Shown here piece after piece: positions 41,855 to 50,764 of a DNA stretch of 64,000 nt. Below the pieces are notes generated by a model that made no database searches, had not been told where the DNA came from, and saw only the letters and a list, made by a program, of their open reading frames with translations. The stretch is taken from NCBI GenBank assembly GCA_035524095.1, contig DATKPK010000264.1:20386-84385 (forward strand), read 5' to 3'. The stretch comes from DATJUF01 sp035524095. Lineage in GTDB: Bacteria > Desulfobacterota > Binatia > Binatales > Binataceae. How positions within the stretch are numbered: the first letter of the stretch is position 1; each line of letters opens with the position of its first letter. A program made the position numbers and the translations under genes.

Positions 41855-41900
41855 GAAATCTGCAAGGGATGTTTCACGTGAAACATCTCTTGCAGATTTC
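41855..41900. repeat. 46-bp near-perfect palindrome
   Basis: The arms GAAATCTGCAAGGGA and TCTCTTGCAGATTTC are reverse complements except at one position (a G-T pair in RNA), flanking the 16-bp palindrome at 41870-41885 with a shared centre. Weaker pairing (AACA and TGTT) continues outside. It lies between two minus-strand genes (217 bp apart) and lacks a T tract on that strand, so it is not a typical terminator for them. Confidence 0.9.
41870..41885. other. parS: parS chromosome-partitioning site
   Basis: TGTTTCACGTGAAACA is an exact match to the conserved bacterial parS sequence bound by ParB (Spo0J). Such sites normally cluster around the replication origin and nucleate ParB spreading for chromosome segregation. 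A 16-base exact match is very unlikely by chance in a 64-kb window. No parA, parB, dnaA or gyrB gene lies in the window, so origin proximity is inference. Confidence 0.85.
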
Positions 41901-41962
41901 TTGTTCTATTTTGGGAGCGGTTCCTTCGCTGTTGGGGAAGAATTTCCCCCGGAGCAAGCCTG

Positions 41963-43117
41963 TTACTTCATTTTGCTGAAGAATGTCCGGATGTCGTCTG
42001 CCAGCAACTTCGGCTCTTCCATCGCCGCGAAATGGCCGCCACGCGGCATCACCGTCCATTGCTGGATGTTGAACGCGCGTTCGGCCCAATCGCGCGGCGG
42101 CTTGCCGATTTCGCGCGGGAATAGCGCGGCAGCGGTTGGCGTCTCGATGCGCTTCGTCTTATCGGGGCGCCAAGGATGATGCCGCGCTTCGAAATAGAGC
42201 CGCGTTGACGAATTAATCGACTGGGTGATCCAATAAATCATTACGTTGGTCAACAACTGGTCTTTGGTAAAACGTGTCTCGACGTTACCGCCGCAATCCG
42301 ACCAGGTGCGGAATTTTTCGACGATCCACGCGGCGAGGCCGCTTGGTGAATCGTTCAGGCCATACGCCAAGGTCTGTGGTTTGGTGCCCTGAATCCCCTG
42401 ATAGCCGCTTTCCTCCCGCTGGAAATGATCCATGTCAGCGAGGAATAACTTCTCTTCTTCGGTCAGTTCCGCAGCGCGATCGCGGCGATTGCCCGCAAAA
42501 ATCAGATTGACGTGGATGCCGTAGAGGCTATCACCATGTGCTTCGCCCAATCTCGACGTAATCGCCGAGCCCCAATCGCCGCCTTGTGCGCAATAACGAT
42601 GATAGACGAGGACTTCAGTCATCAGCTTGTGAAAGATCTCGGCGATGCCCTGGACGTTCATCCCACGCATCCGCGGATGATCCGAAAATCCATAACCGGG
42701 TAATGACGGTGCAATCACCGTGAACGACTGATTGGGATCGGCCCCGTGAGCGCCCGGATCAGTCAGCATCGGAATGATCTGCATGAACTCGTAGATTGAG
42801 CCGGGCCATCCATGGGAGAGCAGGAGCGGCTTGGGATTGGGTCCACGGCCTTCCTCGCGGATGAAATGGATGCCGAGGCCGTCGATAGTCGTGCGGAAAT
42901 GCTTGAAGCGGTTCAACTCGGCTTCGTGTTTGCGCCAATCGTATTGACTCCGCCAATACTCGACCAGCTCGCGCAAGTAGGCGAGATTAGTGCCGTATTC
43001 CCATCCAGTGTCGGGCACTTCATCGGGAAAACGCGTGCGGTTAAGACGCTCGCGCAGGTCCTTCAAGACCTCGTCGCTGATGTTGATGGTAAACGGTTCA
43101 ATCTGCGCCTTGGCCAT
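41963..43117 (-). CDS. Epoxide hydrolase (EHN domain plus alpha/beta hydrolase)
   Basis: 384 residues. The N-terminal epoxide-hydrolase domain is seen in FTINISDEVLKDLRERLNRT and FPDEVPDTGWEYGTNLAYL. The hydrolase core has LLSHGWPGSIYEFMQIIPML (oxyanion HGWPG), the nucleophile Asp in QGGDWGSAITSR, and a C-terminal GGHFAAMEEP supplying the catalytic His. It opens epoxides to diols, or acts as a related hydrolase, in the cytoplasm. Start ATG 43117. It is divergent from the small gene at 43324. Confidence 0.92.
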   Translation of the reverse strand: MAKAQIEPFTINISDEVLKDLRERLNRTRFPDEVPDTGWEYGTNLAYLRELVEYWRSQYDWRKHEAELNRFKHFRTTIDGLGIHFIREEGRGPNPKPLLLSHGWPGSIYEFMQIIPMLTDPGAHGADPNQSFTVIAPSLPGYGFSDHPRMRGMNVQGIAEIFHKLMTEVLVYHRYCAQGGDWGSAITSRLGEAHGDSLYGIHVNLIFAGNRRDRAAELTEEEKLFLADMDHFQREESGYQGIQGTKPQTLAYGLNDSPSGLAAWIVEKFRTWSDCGGNVETRFTKDQLLTNVMIYWITQSINSSTRLYFEARHHPWRPDKTKRIETPTAAALFPREIGKPPRDWAERAFNIQQWTVMPRGGHFAAMEEPKLLADDIRTFFSKMK

Positions 43118-43323
43118 CGCCCAACCTCCGCAATGCGTATCCAGCGAATGTTACGCTGATATATGCCGTGCGGTGTTTTGCTACAAGCAAAAGTGCGCGG
43201 CCGTCAATAGCGTACGTGACGCGACGGTTAAATCGAACGCGGACCGCTTTCGAGTTCCTCCGGCCAACGCGACGGCGCGCCTAGCGCCTTGATTCCCGCT
43301 TCTCTCAAGTGGGACAATTGTTC

Positions 43324-43692
43324 ATGCCACGCAGTGCCGACGGTTTCGAGGCGTTTATCAACCTAGGCGACAGCCTGAACGAGCTCGAGTTGATTGTCGG
43401 CCCCATGGCGCGTCCATTCATAGCGGAGGTGCGCGAGGGTCTCGCGCAGGCGGCAGCGAAAAGGCATGCGGGCGATCCGGATGGCGCGCTCATCCTAATC
43501 CGCCAATCAATGGAGAAGTTGGCGGTTCTTGGCAGTGAAGTAGATGCGCAGGAGGGAGCGATGATGCGATTTATCGCCGAACGCTTCGCGCAATCACTTA
43601 GCGCTGGTGATAAAAGCGCCGCTAAAGAGGCCGTCGGTGTCATGCGGCATAAAGCAGGCGACCCAAAAGACGAACCCGGCAGGGGCTGGTAA
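43324..43692 (+). CDS. Small conserved-looking protein of unknown function
   Basis: 122 residues from ATG 43324; an in-frame GTG at 43309 would add five. The sequence PRSADGFEAFINLGDSLNEL, then EVREGLAQAAAKRHAGDPDG and LILIRQSMEKLAVLGSEVDA is soluble, helical and amphipathic, rich in Ala and Arg. No family recognised. Its codon use resembles its neighbours; the overlapping longer minus-strand frame is less convincing. It precedes the transketolase gene by about 100 bp on the same strand. Confidence 0.62.
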   Translation: MPRSADGFEAFINLGDSLNELELIVGPMARPFIAEVREGLAQAAAKRHAGDPDGALILIRQSMEKLAVLGSEVDAQEGAMMRFIAERFAQSLSAGDKSAAKEAVGVMRHKAGDPKDEPGRGW

Positions 43693-43803
43693 CGTGCGAG
43701 CACGTTCTGCCCATGACGGACAAGTCTAACAGCGTCTGAGGCGACACAGGTAGAAGTTCGAGCCTCAGCGACAAATAAAAGAGCAAATTTGTACGGAGCG
43801 GCG

Positions 43804-45831
43804 GTGGCGACTGTACCTAAATCAGACTTAAAAGATTCCAATCTAGACTTGCTCTGCATCAACTCGATTCGCGTGCTTGCGATCGATGCGGTGCAGAAGG
43901 CCAATTCGGGCCATCCCGGTATGCCGATGGGGATGGCGCCAATAGCGTATCTGCTGTTTACACGCTACCTCAGGCACAATCCGAAAAACCCTCATTGGTA
44001 TGGACGTGATCGCTTCGTCTTATCGGCGGGGCATGGCTCGATGCTGCTATACGCGTCGCTCTATCTGTCGGGCTATGACCTTTCGCTAGATGACATCAAG
44101 CAGTTCCGGCAACTTGGCAGCAAGACACCCGGCCATCCTGAATCGGAACTCACGCCAGGCGTTGAGACCACCACCGGTCCTTTAGGCCAGGGAATTGGCA
44201 ACGGGATCGGGATGGCGATCGCGGCGAAGCACATGGCGGCGAGGTTTGCCCGCGGCGACACCAGCATTTTCGAGCCGCGCATTTTCGGCATCTGTGGTGA
44301 CGGCGACAACATGGAGGGCGTAGCCAGCGAAGCTGCTTCGGTTGCGGGTCATCTGGGTCTCGGCAATGTCATCTATCTATATGACGACAATCACGTCACG
44401 ATCGATGGCCATACTGAAATCGCTTTTACGGAAGACGTCTGCAAGCGCTATGAAGCTTACGGCTGGCACACGCAAGTCGTCGAAGACGCCAATGATCTTG
44501 GCGCGCTGATTAAAGCTATCGATGCCGCTATCGCCGAAACCGGCCGTCCCTCGCTGATTCGGGTTCGCAGTCACATTGGCTATGGCAGCCCTCATCGGCA
44601 GGACAGTTCCGAGGCACATGGCAAGGCCCTTGGCGTCGAAGAGGTCAAGCTGACCAAACAGTTCTACGGATGGCCGACCGAGCCTGATTTCTACGTTCCC
44701 GACGTTGCGCTTGCGGAGTTCCGCAAATGTCTCGAGCGCGGTGCTCAATTCGAAGCGGATTGGATTAAGCGTTTCGAAAGTTACGCCAAGGCCAACCCAG
44801 CAGATGCGGCCGAGTTTCGCTCGATAATGGCGCGCGAGCTGCCCCCTGGATGGGACAGCGATTTACCCGTATTCACGCCCAAGGACGCACTTGCAACGCG
44901 CGAGTCAGCCTCGCGCGCTGAGCAGACCATCGCGAAAAAGATGTGGAGTATGTTCGGTGGCGCGGCAGATCTGAATGAATCAACTTTCACGGACATAAAG
45001 GACGGCGGCAGCTTCGAGCGGGGCAGCTATGAAGGCCGCAACTTGCATTTTGGTATTCGCGAGCATGGCTTGTGCGCGATCCTAAATGGGATAGCGCTCT
45101 TCGGTGGTTTCATTCCGTTCGGTTCTAGCTTCATGTGTTTTACGGACTACTGTCGGCCATCGATACGTCTGGCGGCATTGATGGGGCTGCAGGTCATCTT
45201 CGTCTTTACCCATGACTCTATAGGACTTGGCGAGGACGGCCCGACCCATCAGCCGGTTGAACATCTTTCGAGCCTGCGGGCGATTCCAAACCTCACTTTG
45301 ATCCGGCCGGGTGACGCGAACGAAGCGGCTGAAGCCTGGCGCACCGCAATTCTTCATCGTCACGGACCAGTTATGATGGCGCTTTCCCGCCAGAAGATGC
45401 CGACCTTCGATCGCACGGTAATGGCGCCGGCTTCTGGAGTGCAAAAGGGCGCTTATATCTTGACCGAAACCCCTGGCAAGACTCCCGAATTGATCTTGAT
45501 GGCTACCGGCTCGGAGCTAAGTCTAGCCGTCGACGCCAAGCAAGAATTAGAGAAGCGCGGTCACGCGATCCGCGTCGTTAGCATGCCGAGCTTCGAGCTG
45601 TTTGAGAAACAGGATGCGGCTTATCGCGAGACCGTTTTACCGCCATCGATCAGGCGCAGGCTGGCGATCGAGGCTGCCGTTCCGATGTCGTGGTATAAGT
45701 GGGTCGGACTTGACGGTGGGGTCGTGGGCATGACGACTTACGGCGCGTCCGGGCCGTCGCAAAAGGTTCTAGATCATTTCGGATTCACGGTGGCGAACGT
45801 GGTTGAGCATGCACTGAAGTTGTTGGCGTGA
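43804..45831 (+). CDS. tkt: Transketolase
   Basis: 675 residues from GTG 43804, preferred because GGAG lies 6 bases upstream; a TTG at 43789 would add five residues. Motifs: ANSGHPGMPMGMAPIAYLLF, then FGICGDGDNMEGVASEAASV (thiamine diphosphate site), IDGHTEIAFTEDV, IREHGLCAILNGIALFGGF and HDSIGLGEDGPTHQPVEHLS. It moves two-carbon units between sugar phosphates. It forms a plus-strand unit with transaldolase and 6-phosphogluconolactonase, covering much of the pentose phosphate pathway. Confidence 0.96.
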   Translation: MATVPKSDLKDSNLDLLCINSIRVLAIDAVQKANSGHPGMPMGMAPIAYLLFTRYLRHNPKNPHWYGRDRFVLSAGHGSMLLYASLYLSGYDLSLDDIKQFRQLGSKTPGHPESELTPGVETTTGPLGQGIGNGIGMAIAAKHMAARFARGDTSIFEPRIFGICGDGDNMEGVASEAASVAGHLGLGNVIYLYDDNHVTIDGHTEIAFTEDVCKRYEAYGWHTQVVEDANDLGALIKAIDAAIAETGRPSLIRVRSHIGYGSPHRQDSSEAHGKALGVEEVKLTKQFYGWPTEPDFYVPDVALAEFRKCLERGAQFEADWIKRFESYAKANPADAAEFRSIMARELPPGWDSDLPVFTPKDALATRESASRAEQTIAKKMWSMFGGAADLNESTFTDIKDGGSFERGSYEGRNLHFGIREHGLCAILNGIALFGGFIPFGSSFMCFTDYCRPSIRLAALMGLQVIFVFTHDSIGLGEDGPTHQPVEHLSSLRAIPNLTLIRPGDANEAAEAWRTAILHRHGPVMMALSRQKMPTFDRTVMAPASGVQKGAYILTETPGKTPELILMATGSELSLAVDAKQELEKRGHAIRVVSMPSFELFEKQDAAYRETVLPPSIRRRLAIEAAVPMSWYKWVGLDGGVVGMTTYGASGPSQKVLDHFGFTVANVVEHALKLLA

Positions 45832-45896
45832 CGCATCGTTCGGGCACGCGGCTGTTGCCGAATACCGATGACAGAGATCCAAGGAGCTAACCTCCC

Positions 45897-47027
45897 ATGA
45901 GTACAGAAAATCCCCTCAAGCGGCTAAGCCATTTTGGTCAGAGTGTATGGCTCGATTATATCCGGCGTACTCTTCTGCCCTCACCGGAATTTCAACGGTT
46001 GCTCGATGAAGACGGGCTCGACGGGATGACGTCAAACCCAACCATCTTCGAGAAAGCGATCGACGGTTCCCACGACTATGACGCCCAGTTTGTAAAATTA
46101 GTCCGCGCTGGAGGTGATATTGACGCCGTCTACGAGGCTCTTACGACGGATGACATCAAGGCTGCCGCTGATCGTTTGCGGCCGATTTACGAGAAATCAA
46201 ATGGTGTCACCGGCTATGTAAGCTACGAAGTGATGCCGACGCTGGCTCATGACACCGAAGGTACGATCGCGGCAGCACATCGCTATTTCAAAATGATCGA
46301 TCGGCCGAACCTGATGATCAAAGTTCCCGGGACGCCTGAAGGCCTACCGGCTATCGAGCAACTGATTAGCGAAGGCCACTGCATCAACGTCACCCTGATG
46401 TTCTCGATGAACCATTACGAGGCGGTCGCAAAGGCGTATATCAGCGGACTTGAAAAGCGCGCAAAAGCAGGGCAGCCGCTCGATCGGATTGCATCAGTTG
46501 CGAGCGTCTTCGTAAGCCGCGTCGAGACCCTCGTCGATAAGCACATCGATGAAAAGCTAAAATTGAAGTCCGACCAGGGTCTCGCAGCGTTGCGCGGTTC
46601 TGCTGCGGTCGCCAACTCGAAGCTGATTTACGAACGCTTCAAGCAAATCTTTCATGGCGACCCTTTCAAAGCGCTCGCGTCGAAAGGCGCTCACGTCCAG
46701 CGGCCTTTATGGGCCTCGACCGGTACCAAAAATCCGGCTTATAGCGACATCAAGTATGTGCAGGAACTGATTGGTCCCGAGACGGTCAACACCATGCCGC
46801 CGGCGACGATGGATGCGTATCGCGACCACGGTGACCCCAAGCCGACCCTCGAGGCGGGGATCGATCAAGCGCACGGAATTGTCGATCGGCTACGGACCTA
46901 CAGCATCGATCTGAACGAGGTCGGCGATGATCTGCAAAAGGAAGGGGTAGATCTATTTATCAAGTCGTTCCAGGAATTGATGGGGACGATCAAGAGCCGT
47001 CGCGACGCGATGGGCTCGACGCCGTAA
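45897..47027 (+). CDS. tal: Transaldolase
   Basis: 376 residues, ATG 45897 with AAGGAG ten bases upstream. The motif LDGMTSNPTIFEKAIDGSHD and the Schiff-base region RPNLMIKVPGTPEGLPAIEQ (Lys in IKVPGT) identify it, with INVTLMFSMNHYEAVAKAYI and RPLWASTGTKNPAYSDI downstream. Length fits the long bacterial (TAL type 2) group. It transfers dihydroxyacetone units in the pentose phosphate pathway. It follows tkt by 65 bp. Confidence 0.95.
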   Translation: MSTENPLKRLSHFGQSVWLDYIRRTLLPSPEFQRLLDEDGLDGMTSNPTIFEKAIDGSHDYDAQFVKLVRAGGDIDAVYEALTTDDIKAAADRLRPIYEKSNGVTGYVSYEVMPTLAHDTEGTIAAAHRYFKMIDRPNLMIKVPGTPEGLPAIEQLISEGHCINVTLMFSMNHYEAVAKAYISGLEKRAKAGQPLDRIASVASVFVSRVETLVDKHIDEKLKLKSDQGLAALRGSAAVANSKLIYERFKQIFHGDPFKALASKGAHVQRPLWASTGTKNPAYSDIKYVQELIGPETVNTMPPATMDAYRDHGDPKPTLEAGIDQAHGIVDRLRTYSIDLNEVGDDLQKEGVDLFIKSFQELMGTIKSRRDAMGSTP

Positions 47028-47102
47028 CGGCGCCACTGCAAGACGTGAGTTGTGGGCCACAGTCAGCCGATAGCATGGATTTGTTGTTCTGAGTGAGACG
47101 GA

Positions 47103-47151
47103 ATAGCCCCGTCACCTGCGGGACGTTGCAAAACAATCGCTGACGGGCTAT
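47103..47151 (+). repeat. Inverted repeat between tal and pgl
   Basis: ATAGCC(C)CGTCA (47103-47114) pairs with TGACGGGCTAT (47141-47151) with one bulged base; the 26-base loop is A rich near its right half. No T tract follows. It may be a transcript-processing or termination structure after tal. Confidence 0.4.
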
Positions 47152-47256
47152 CGAGCTTCATGTCCCGGCGGTCCTGGACTAGCCGCGAGCTAAGCCATTT
47201 CGAGAGGGATTTTGCGCTTTTCCAATGGATCAGCCACGTAGATAGAAGCCTGAGGT

Positions 47257-47991
47257 ATGAGCGAACCAAAGATCATCGTGCTTGACGACGAACAGGCGCT
47301 GCATATGCGCGCGGCTGAAGAAATAGCCCATCTTAGCGGCGAAGCAATCTGCACCCACGCCGAATTCACTTTTTGCCTGTCGGGTGGATCAACCCCAGCG
47401 GCAGTCTACGAATTACTAGGTTCGCGTTTTCTCTTGAGTGTGGATTGGAACGAAGTGCACTTCTTCTGGGGGGACGAGCGCTGTGTACCACCGGATGACC
47501 CCATGAGCAATTATGCGATGACGCAGCGGACGATGCTGTCCAAGCTGCCGATCAAGCCGTCACAGGTACATCGAATCCGCGGCGAAGAGCCACCCGCCGC
47601 GGCGGCGCAGGCCTACGAAGTGGAGATCGCCAGTCATTTCGGTGGGGCGGGCTTCCCTCACTTTGATCTGACTTTGATGGGGCTGGGCGACAATTCCCAC
47701 ACCGCATCGTTGTTTCCACATAATCCTGCGTTGCATGAAGCCGAACGTGTTGCACTCGCAGTCGAGGTCGACGATCCCACCCAGCGCCATCGCGTGACCC
47801 TAACGGCACCCGTCTTCAATAATGCTGCGAATGTCATCTTTCTCGTGAGCGGCGCCGGTAAGGCTCAAGCCGTATGGAACATTCTGAAGGGTCCACACAA
47901 TCCTGACGAATTCCCGGCACAACTGATCGCGCCGGCGAAAGGTGAGTTAATTTGGCTGCTGGATCGCGCTGCCGCCAGTAAAATCAGCTGA
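47257..47991 (+). CDS. pgl: 6-phosphogluconolactonase
   Basis: 244 residues. The family motifs FTFCLSGGSTPAAVYELLGS, VHFFWGDERCVPPDDPMSNY and FPHFDLTLMGLGDNSHTASL are all present, as in the DevB/Pgl enzymes. It hydrolyses 6-phosphogluconolactone. Start ATG 47257 with GAGG close by. It is 229 bp after tal. No glucose-6-phosphate dehydrogenase gene is visible in the window. Confidence 0.95.
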   Translation: MSEPKIIVLDDEQALHMRAAEEIAHLSGEAICTHAEFTFCLSGGSTPAAVYELLGSRFLLSVDWNEVHFFWGDERCVPPDDPMSNYAMTQRTMLSKLPIKPSQVHRIRGEEPPAAAAQAYEVEIASHFGGAGFPHFDLTLMGLGDNSHTASLFPHNPALHEAERVALAVEVDDPTQRHRVTLTAPVFNNAANVIFLVSGAGKAQAVWNILKGPHNPDEFPAQLIAPAKGELIWLLDRAAASKIS

Positions 47992-48093
47992 TGGAATCTC
48001 GAAGGCGGCGCGCGTTCTGATATCGGACGGGCGGCATTGCCCGAGTACAGTGGCCTGCTTAACACTTCGAGCCGCGATCGTCACAATGAACGG

Positions 48094-48711
48094 ATGGCCC
48101 GCCTAGCTCTCCGCCACTGGACCGCGATTCTGATAGCCGTTGCCGTCGCCGCGTGGGCGATTTTCTACGTCCCTCAAACGCCTTCGTGGACGATCTTCCA
48201 ACTGAAGCAAGCAGTTGACGCGCGAGATGGCGTGGGTGCCGCTCGTTACGTCGATTTTCAATCCGTGGTTCAAAATGCCGGTTCTGAAATGGTCTCCGAT
48301 CAGAACAGTTCTAATGGGAGCGCGGGTAGCTTGCTGGGCGCCCTGGTCGGGAACGGCGTCGTGAGCCTGCTTTCTGGACCGATGGCTTCATTACTTAAGT
48401 CGTGGGCAATCCAACAGGTCGACAACGGAGCGAAGCAAGTGCAGATTCCGGCCGCTGCGGCAGCCGGGGCGATCGCACTGCTCCATCGCAACGGTGACGC
48501 CGCCTACACCCGCTGGACCGATAACAAAGGTCAAGTGTGGGAGGTGCGGCTCGGACGGGAGGAGGGCGGCTGGAAGATCGTTCAGGTGAAAAATGTCAAA
48601 CAGTTGCTCGAAAAACTCCAGCAGCAGCAGGAAAACCGAATCAACGAACCGGCACCCGGAGCGTTGCCGCCCGATACCGGTTCGGCTGCACCGCCATCTT
48701 CGGGTCCCTAG
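48094..48711 (+). CDS. DUF2939 membrane-anchored protein
   Basis: 205 residues from ATG 48094; a TTG at 48037 would add 19 residues without a ribosome site. An N-terminal hydrophobic helix (WTAILIAVAVAAWAIFYV) is followed by TPSWTIFQLKQAVDARDGVG and AARYVDFQSVVQN, the DUF2939 signature, and by WEVRLGREEGGWKIVQVKNV. The C-terminal 40 residues are Gln/Pro rich. Probably periplasmic, anchored in the inner membrane, function unknown. The hairpin at 48823-48849 lies 3' of it. Confidence 0.78.
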   Translation: MARLALRHWTAILIAVAVAAWAIFYVPQTPSWTIFQLKQAVDARDGVGAARYVDFQSVVQNAGSEMVSDQNSSNGSAGSLLGALVGNGVVSLLSGPMASLLKSWAIQQVDNGAKQVQIPAAAAAGAIALLHRNGDAAYTRWTDNKGQVWEVRLGREEGGWKIVQVKNVKQLLEKLQQQQENRINEPAPGALPPDTGSAAPPSSGP

Positions 48712-48822
48712 CATTGCAGAAGAATCAACGGCTGGTTAAATGGAAACAGAATGCCGCGGGGTAGGTCGCCCGTAATACAAGGTGCGTTTACTCTGAGGTC
48801 TGCTCCCGGTACACTGTTGCCA

Positions 48823-48849
48823 GCGCGGCCCACCACAGGCCGCGCTTTT
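48823..48849 (+). terminator. Intrinsic terminator-like hairpin before typA
   Basis: GCGCGGCC (48823-48830) and GGCCGCGC (48838-48845) form an 8-bp stem with a 7-base loop, directly followed by TTTT. It lies 19 bp before the typA ATG, so it either ends the upstream transcript or acts as an attenuator in the typA leader. Confidence 0.7.
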
Positions 48850-48868
48850 GGTATTAAGAACGTAAACG

Positions 48869-50716
48869 ATGCGACGTCCGGACATCCGCAACCTTGCCAT
48901 TGTTGCCCATGTAGATCATGGGAAAACCACGTTGGTTGACGCTTTACTGCGTCAATCCGGCGTTTTTCGCGCCAACGAACAGATGGTCGATCGTGTGATG
49001 GATTCCTTCGCGCTTGAACGTGAGCGTGGCATCACGATTATGGCCAAGAACACATCGATTGTGTGGGGCGAAACGCGCATCAATATTGTTGACACGCCCG
49101 GCCATGCGGATTTTGGTGGCGAAGTCGAGCGCACGCTCTCGATGGTCGATGGCATCCTGCTGCTGGTGGATGCATGTGAGGGCCCGCTGCCGCAGACGCG
49201 CTTTGTGCTTAAGAAAGCGCTCGAGGCGCGGCTGCCGGCTATCTTGTGTATCAACAAGATCGATCGTGCTGACGCGCGTGCACCCGAAGTTCTAGACGAA
49301 GTTTACGACCTGTTTATCGACCTCGACGCGAGCGAAAGCCAACTCGACTTCCCGGTGCTCTACACCAACGCACGCCGCGGGACCGCGGTAACCAGGCTTG
49401 GCGATGAAGGCGTGGACCTCCGTCCGCTGTACGAAACTATCATCTCGCATCTTCCAGGACCTGAAGTGGATCCGGACGCTTCCATCCAGTTTCAGGCGAA
49501 CAACCTTGATTACGACGATTACGTTGGACGGCTTGCGGTTGGCCGTCTCATTGCCGGGGTAATTACGGCAGGCAACAGCTATTCGCTGTGCCGGGCTGAC
49601 GGTAGCCGGACGACTTGTAAGATTGCGCGGCTCTACGGCTGGCGCGGACTCAAGCGCGTTGAAATCGATGAGAGCCGGGCGGGCGATATCGTAATGATCG
49701 CCGGTATCGAAGATATCGAAATTGGCGACACGATTGCCGACCTTGAGAATCCGCGGCCACTGCCGGTTATCCGGATTGACGAGCCGACGGTCGCAATGAC
49801 TTTTCTGGTCAACAATGCGCCGTGGGCAGGACGCGAAGGCGAATTTGTAACCTCGCGTAAACTTGGCGAGCGTATCCTGTTCGAGTCGCGTCGGAACGTC
49901 AGTATTCGCATCGAACAGCTGAGTGCGGATTCGTGGCGCGTGATGGGCCGTGGCGAACTGCAACTTGCGGTGATCCTCGAAACGATGCGGCGCGAAGGCT
50001 ACGAAGTTCAGGTCTCCAAGCCAACCGTATTGACCCGGCAAGTCGATGGCGCGATCCACGAACCGATGGAATTTCTAGTCGTCGATATTCCCGAAGATTA
50101 TATCGGCACAGTCACCCAGCTTTTGTCCGCCCGCAAGGGTAAGATGCGCACGATGGTAACGCATGCGAGCGGACGCGTGCGTCTGGAATACGACGTCCCG
50201 GCGCGCGGACTGATCGGGTTTCGTGGACGTTTTCTCGCCGAGACGCGCGGTTTGGGCGTGCTCCATTCGATCTTCAATGGCTATGGTCCATGGGCTGGGA
50301 CGATCCGCTCGCGGCAGAACGGTGCGATGATCTCTGATCGTGAAGGCGTCGCCAGCGGCTATGCGTTATTCCATTTGCAAGAACGAGGGCGCTTCTTTAT
50401 CGGCGCAGGCGAGCCAGTTTACGAAGGCATGATTGTTGGGGAATACTCGCGCGAGACGAACCTGCCGATTAACGTCTGCCGTGAGAAAAAGCTCACGAAT
50501 ATACGTGCCGCCGGTCACGACGAGGCGATCAGGCTGACGCCGCCCCGCGTGATGACGCTCGACACCGCGCTTGAATGGATCGACGATGAAGAACTGGTCG
50601 AGCTGACGCCGAAATCGGTGCGGATACGCAACCGGATTCTTCGCACAGCGCTGCGAAGCAAGCATCGCGCGGGTTGGAGCGACGCCGCTCAGCCTGAGAT
50701 CGCTGAAGGCGAGTGA
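48869..50716 (+). CDS. typA: Translational GTPase TypA/BipA
   Basis: 615 residues. G1 AHVDHGKTTLVDALLRQSGV, G3 VDTPGHADFGGEVERTLSMV, G4 CINKIDRADARAPEVLDEV and the TypA-specific C-terminal domain (ARGLIGFRGRFLAETRGLG, then RLTPPRVMTLDTALEWIDDE) are present. TypA is a ribosome-associated EF-G-like GTPase used in stress and low-temperature growth. The hairpin 19 bp upstream may control its expression. The next gene starts 49 bp after its stop. Confidence 0.95.
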   Translation: MRRPDIRNLAIVAHVDHGKTTLVDALLRQSGVFRANEQMVDRVMDSFALERERGITIMAKNTSIVWGETRINIVDTPGHADFGGEVERTLSMVDGILLLVDACEGPLPQTRFVLKKALEARLPAILCINKIDRADARAPEVLDEVYDLFIDLDASESQLDFPVLYTNARRGTAVTRLGDEGVDLRPLYETIISHLPGPEVDPDASIQFQANNLDYDDYVGRLAVGRLIAGVITAGNSYSLCRADGSRTTCKIARLYGWRGLKRVEIDESRAGDIVMIAGIEDIEIGDTIADLENPRPLPVIRIDEPTVAMTFLVNNAPWAGREGEFVTSRKLGERILFESRRNVSIRIEQLSADSWRVMGRGELQLAVILETMRREGYEVQVSKPTVLTRQVDGAIHEPMEFLVVDIPEDYIGTVTQLLSARKGKMRTMVTHASGRVRLEYDVPARGLIGFRGRFLAETRGLGVLHSIFNGYGPWAGTIRSRQNGAMISDREGVASGYALFHLQERGRFFIGAGEPVYEGMIVGEYSRETNLPINVCREKKLTNIRAAGHDEAIRLTPPRVMTLDTALEWIDDEELVELTPKSVRIRNRILRTALRSKHRAGWSDAAQPEIAEGE

Positions 50717-50764
50717 AGCCTGCCGAACGGGCGATATTCGTAAGGCATCCGCAGAGGGGATCGG

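Noticed and set aside
41855..41900. Reading the 46-bp palindrome as an ordinary intrinsic terminator
   Set aside because: The minus-strand genes would need a T tract on the left side, which is absent, and the centre is an exact parS sequence.
43305..43904. Minus-strand 199-codon frame overlapping the small plus-strand gene and the tkt start
   Set aside because: It overlaps the start of transketolase, is Ser/Arg/Cys rich like typical shadow frames, and the plus-strand alternative has better composition.
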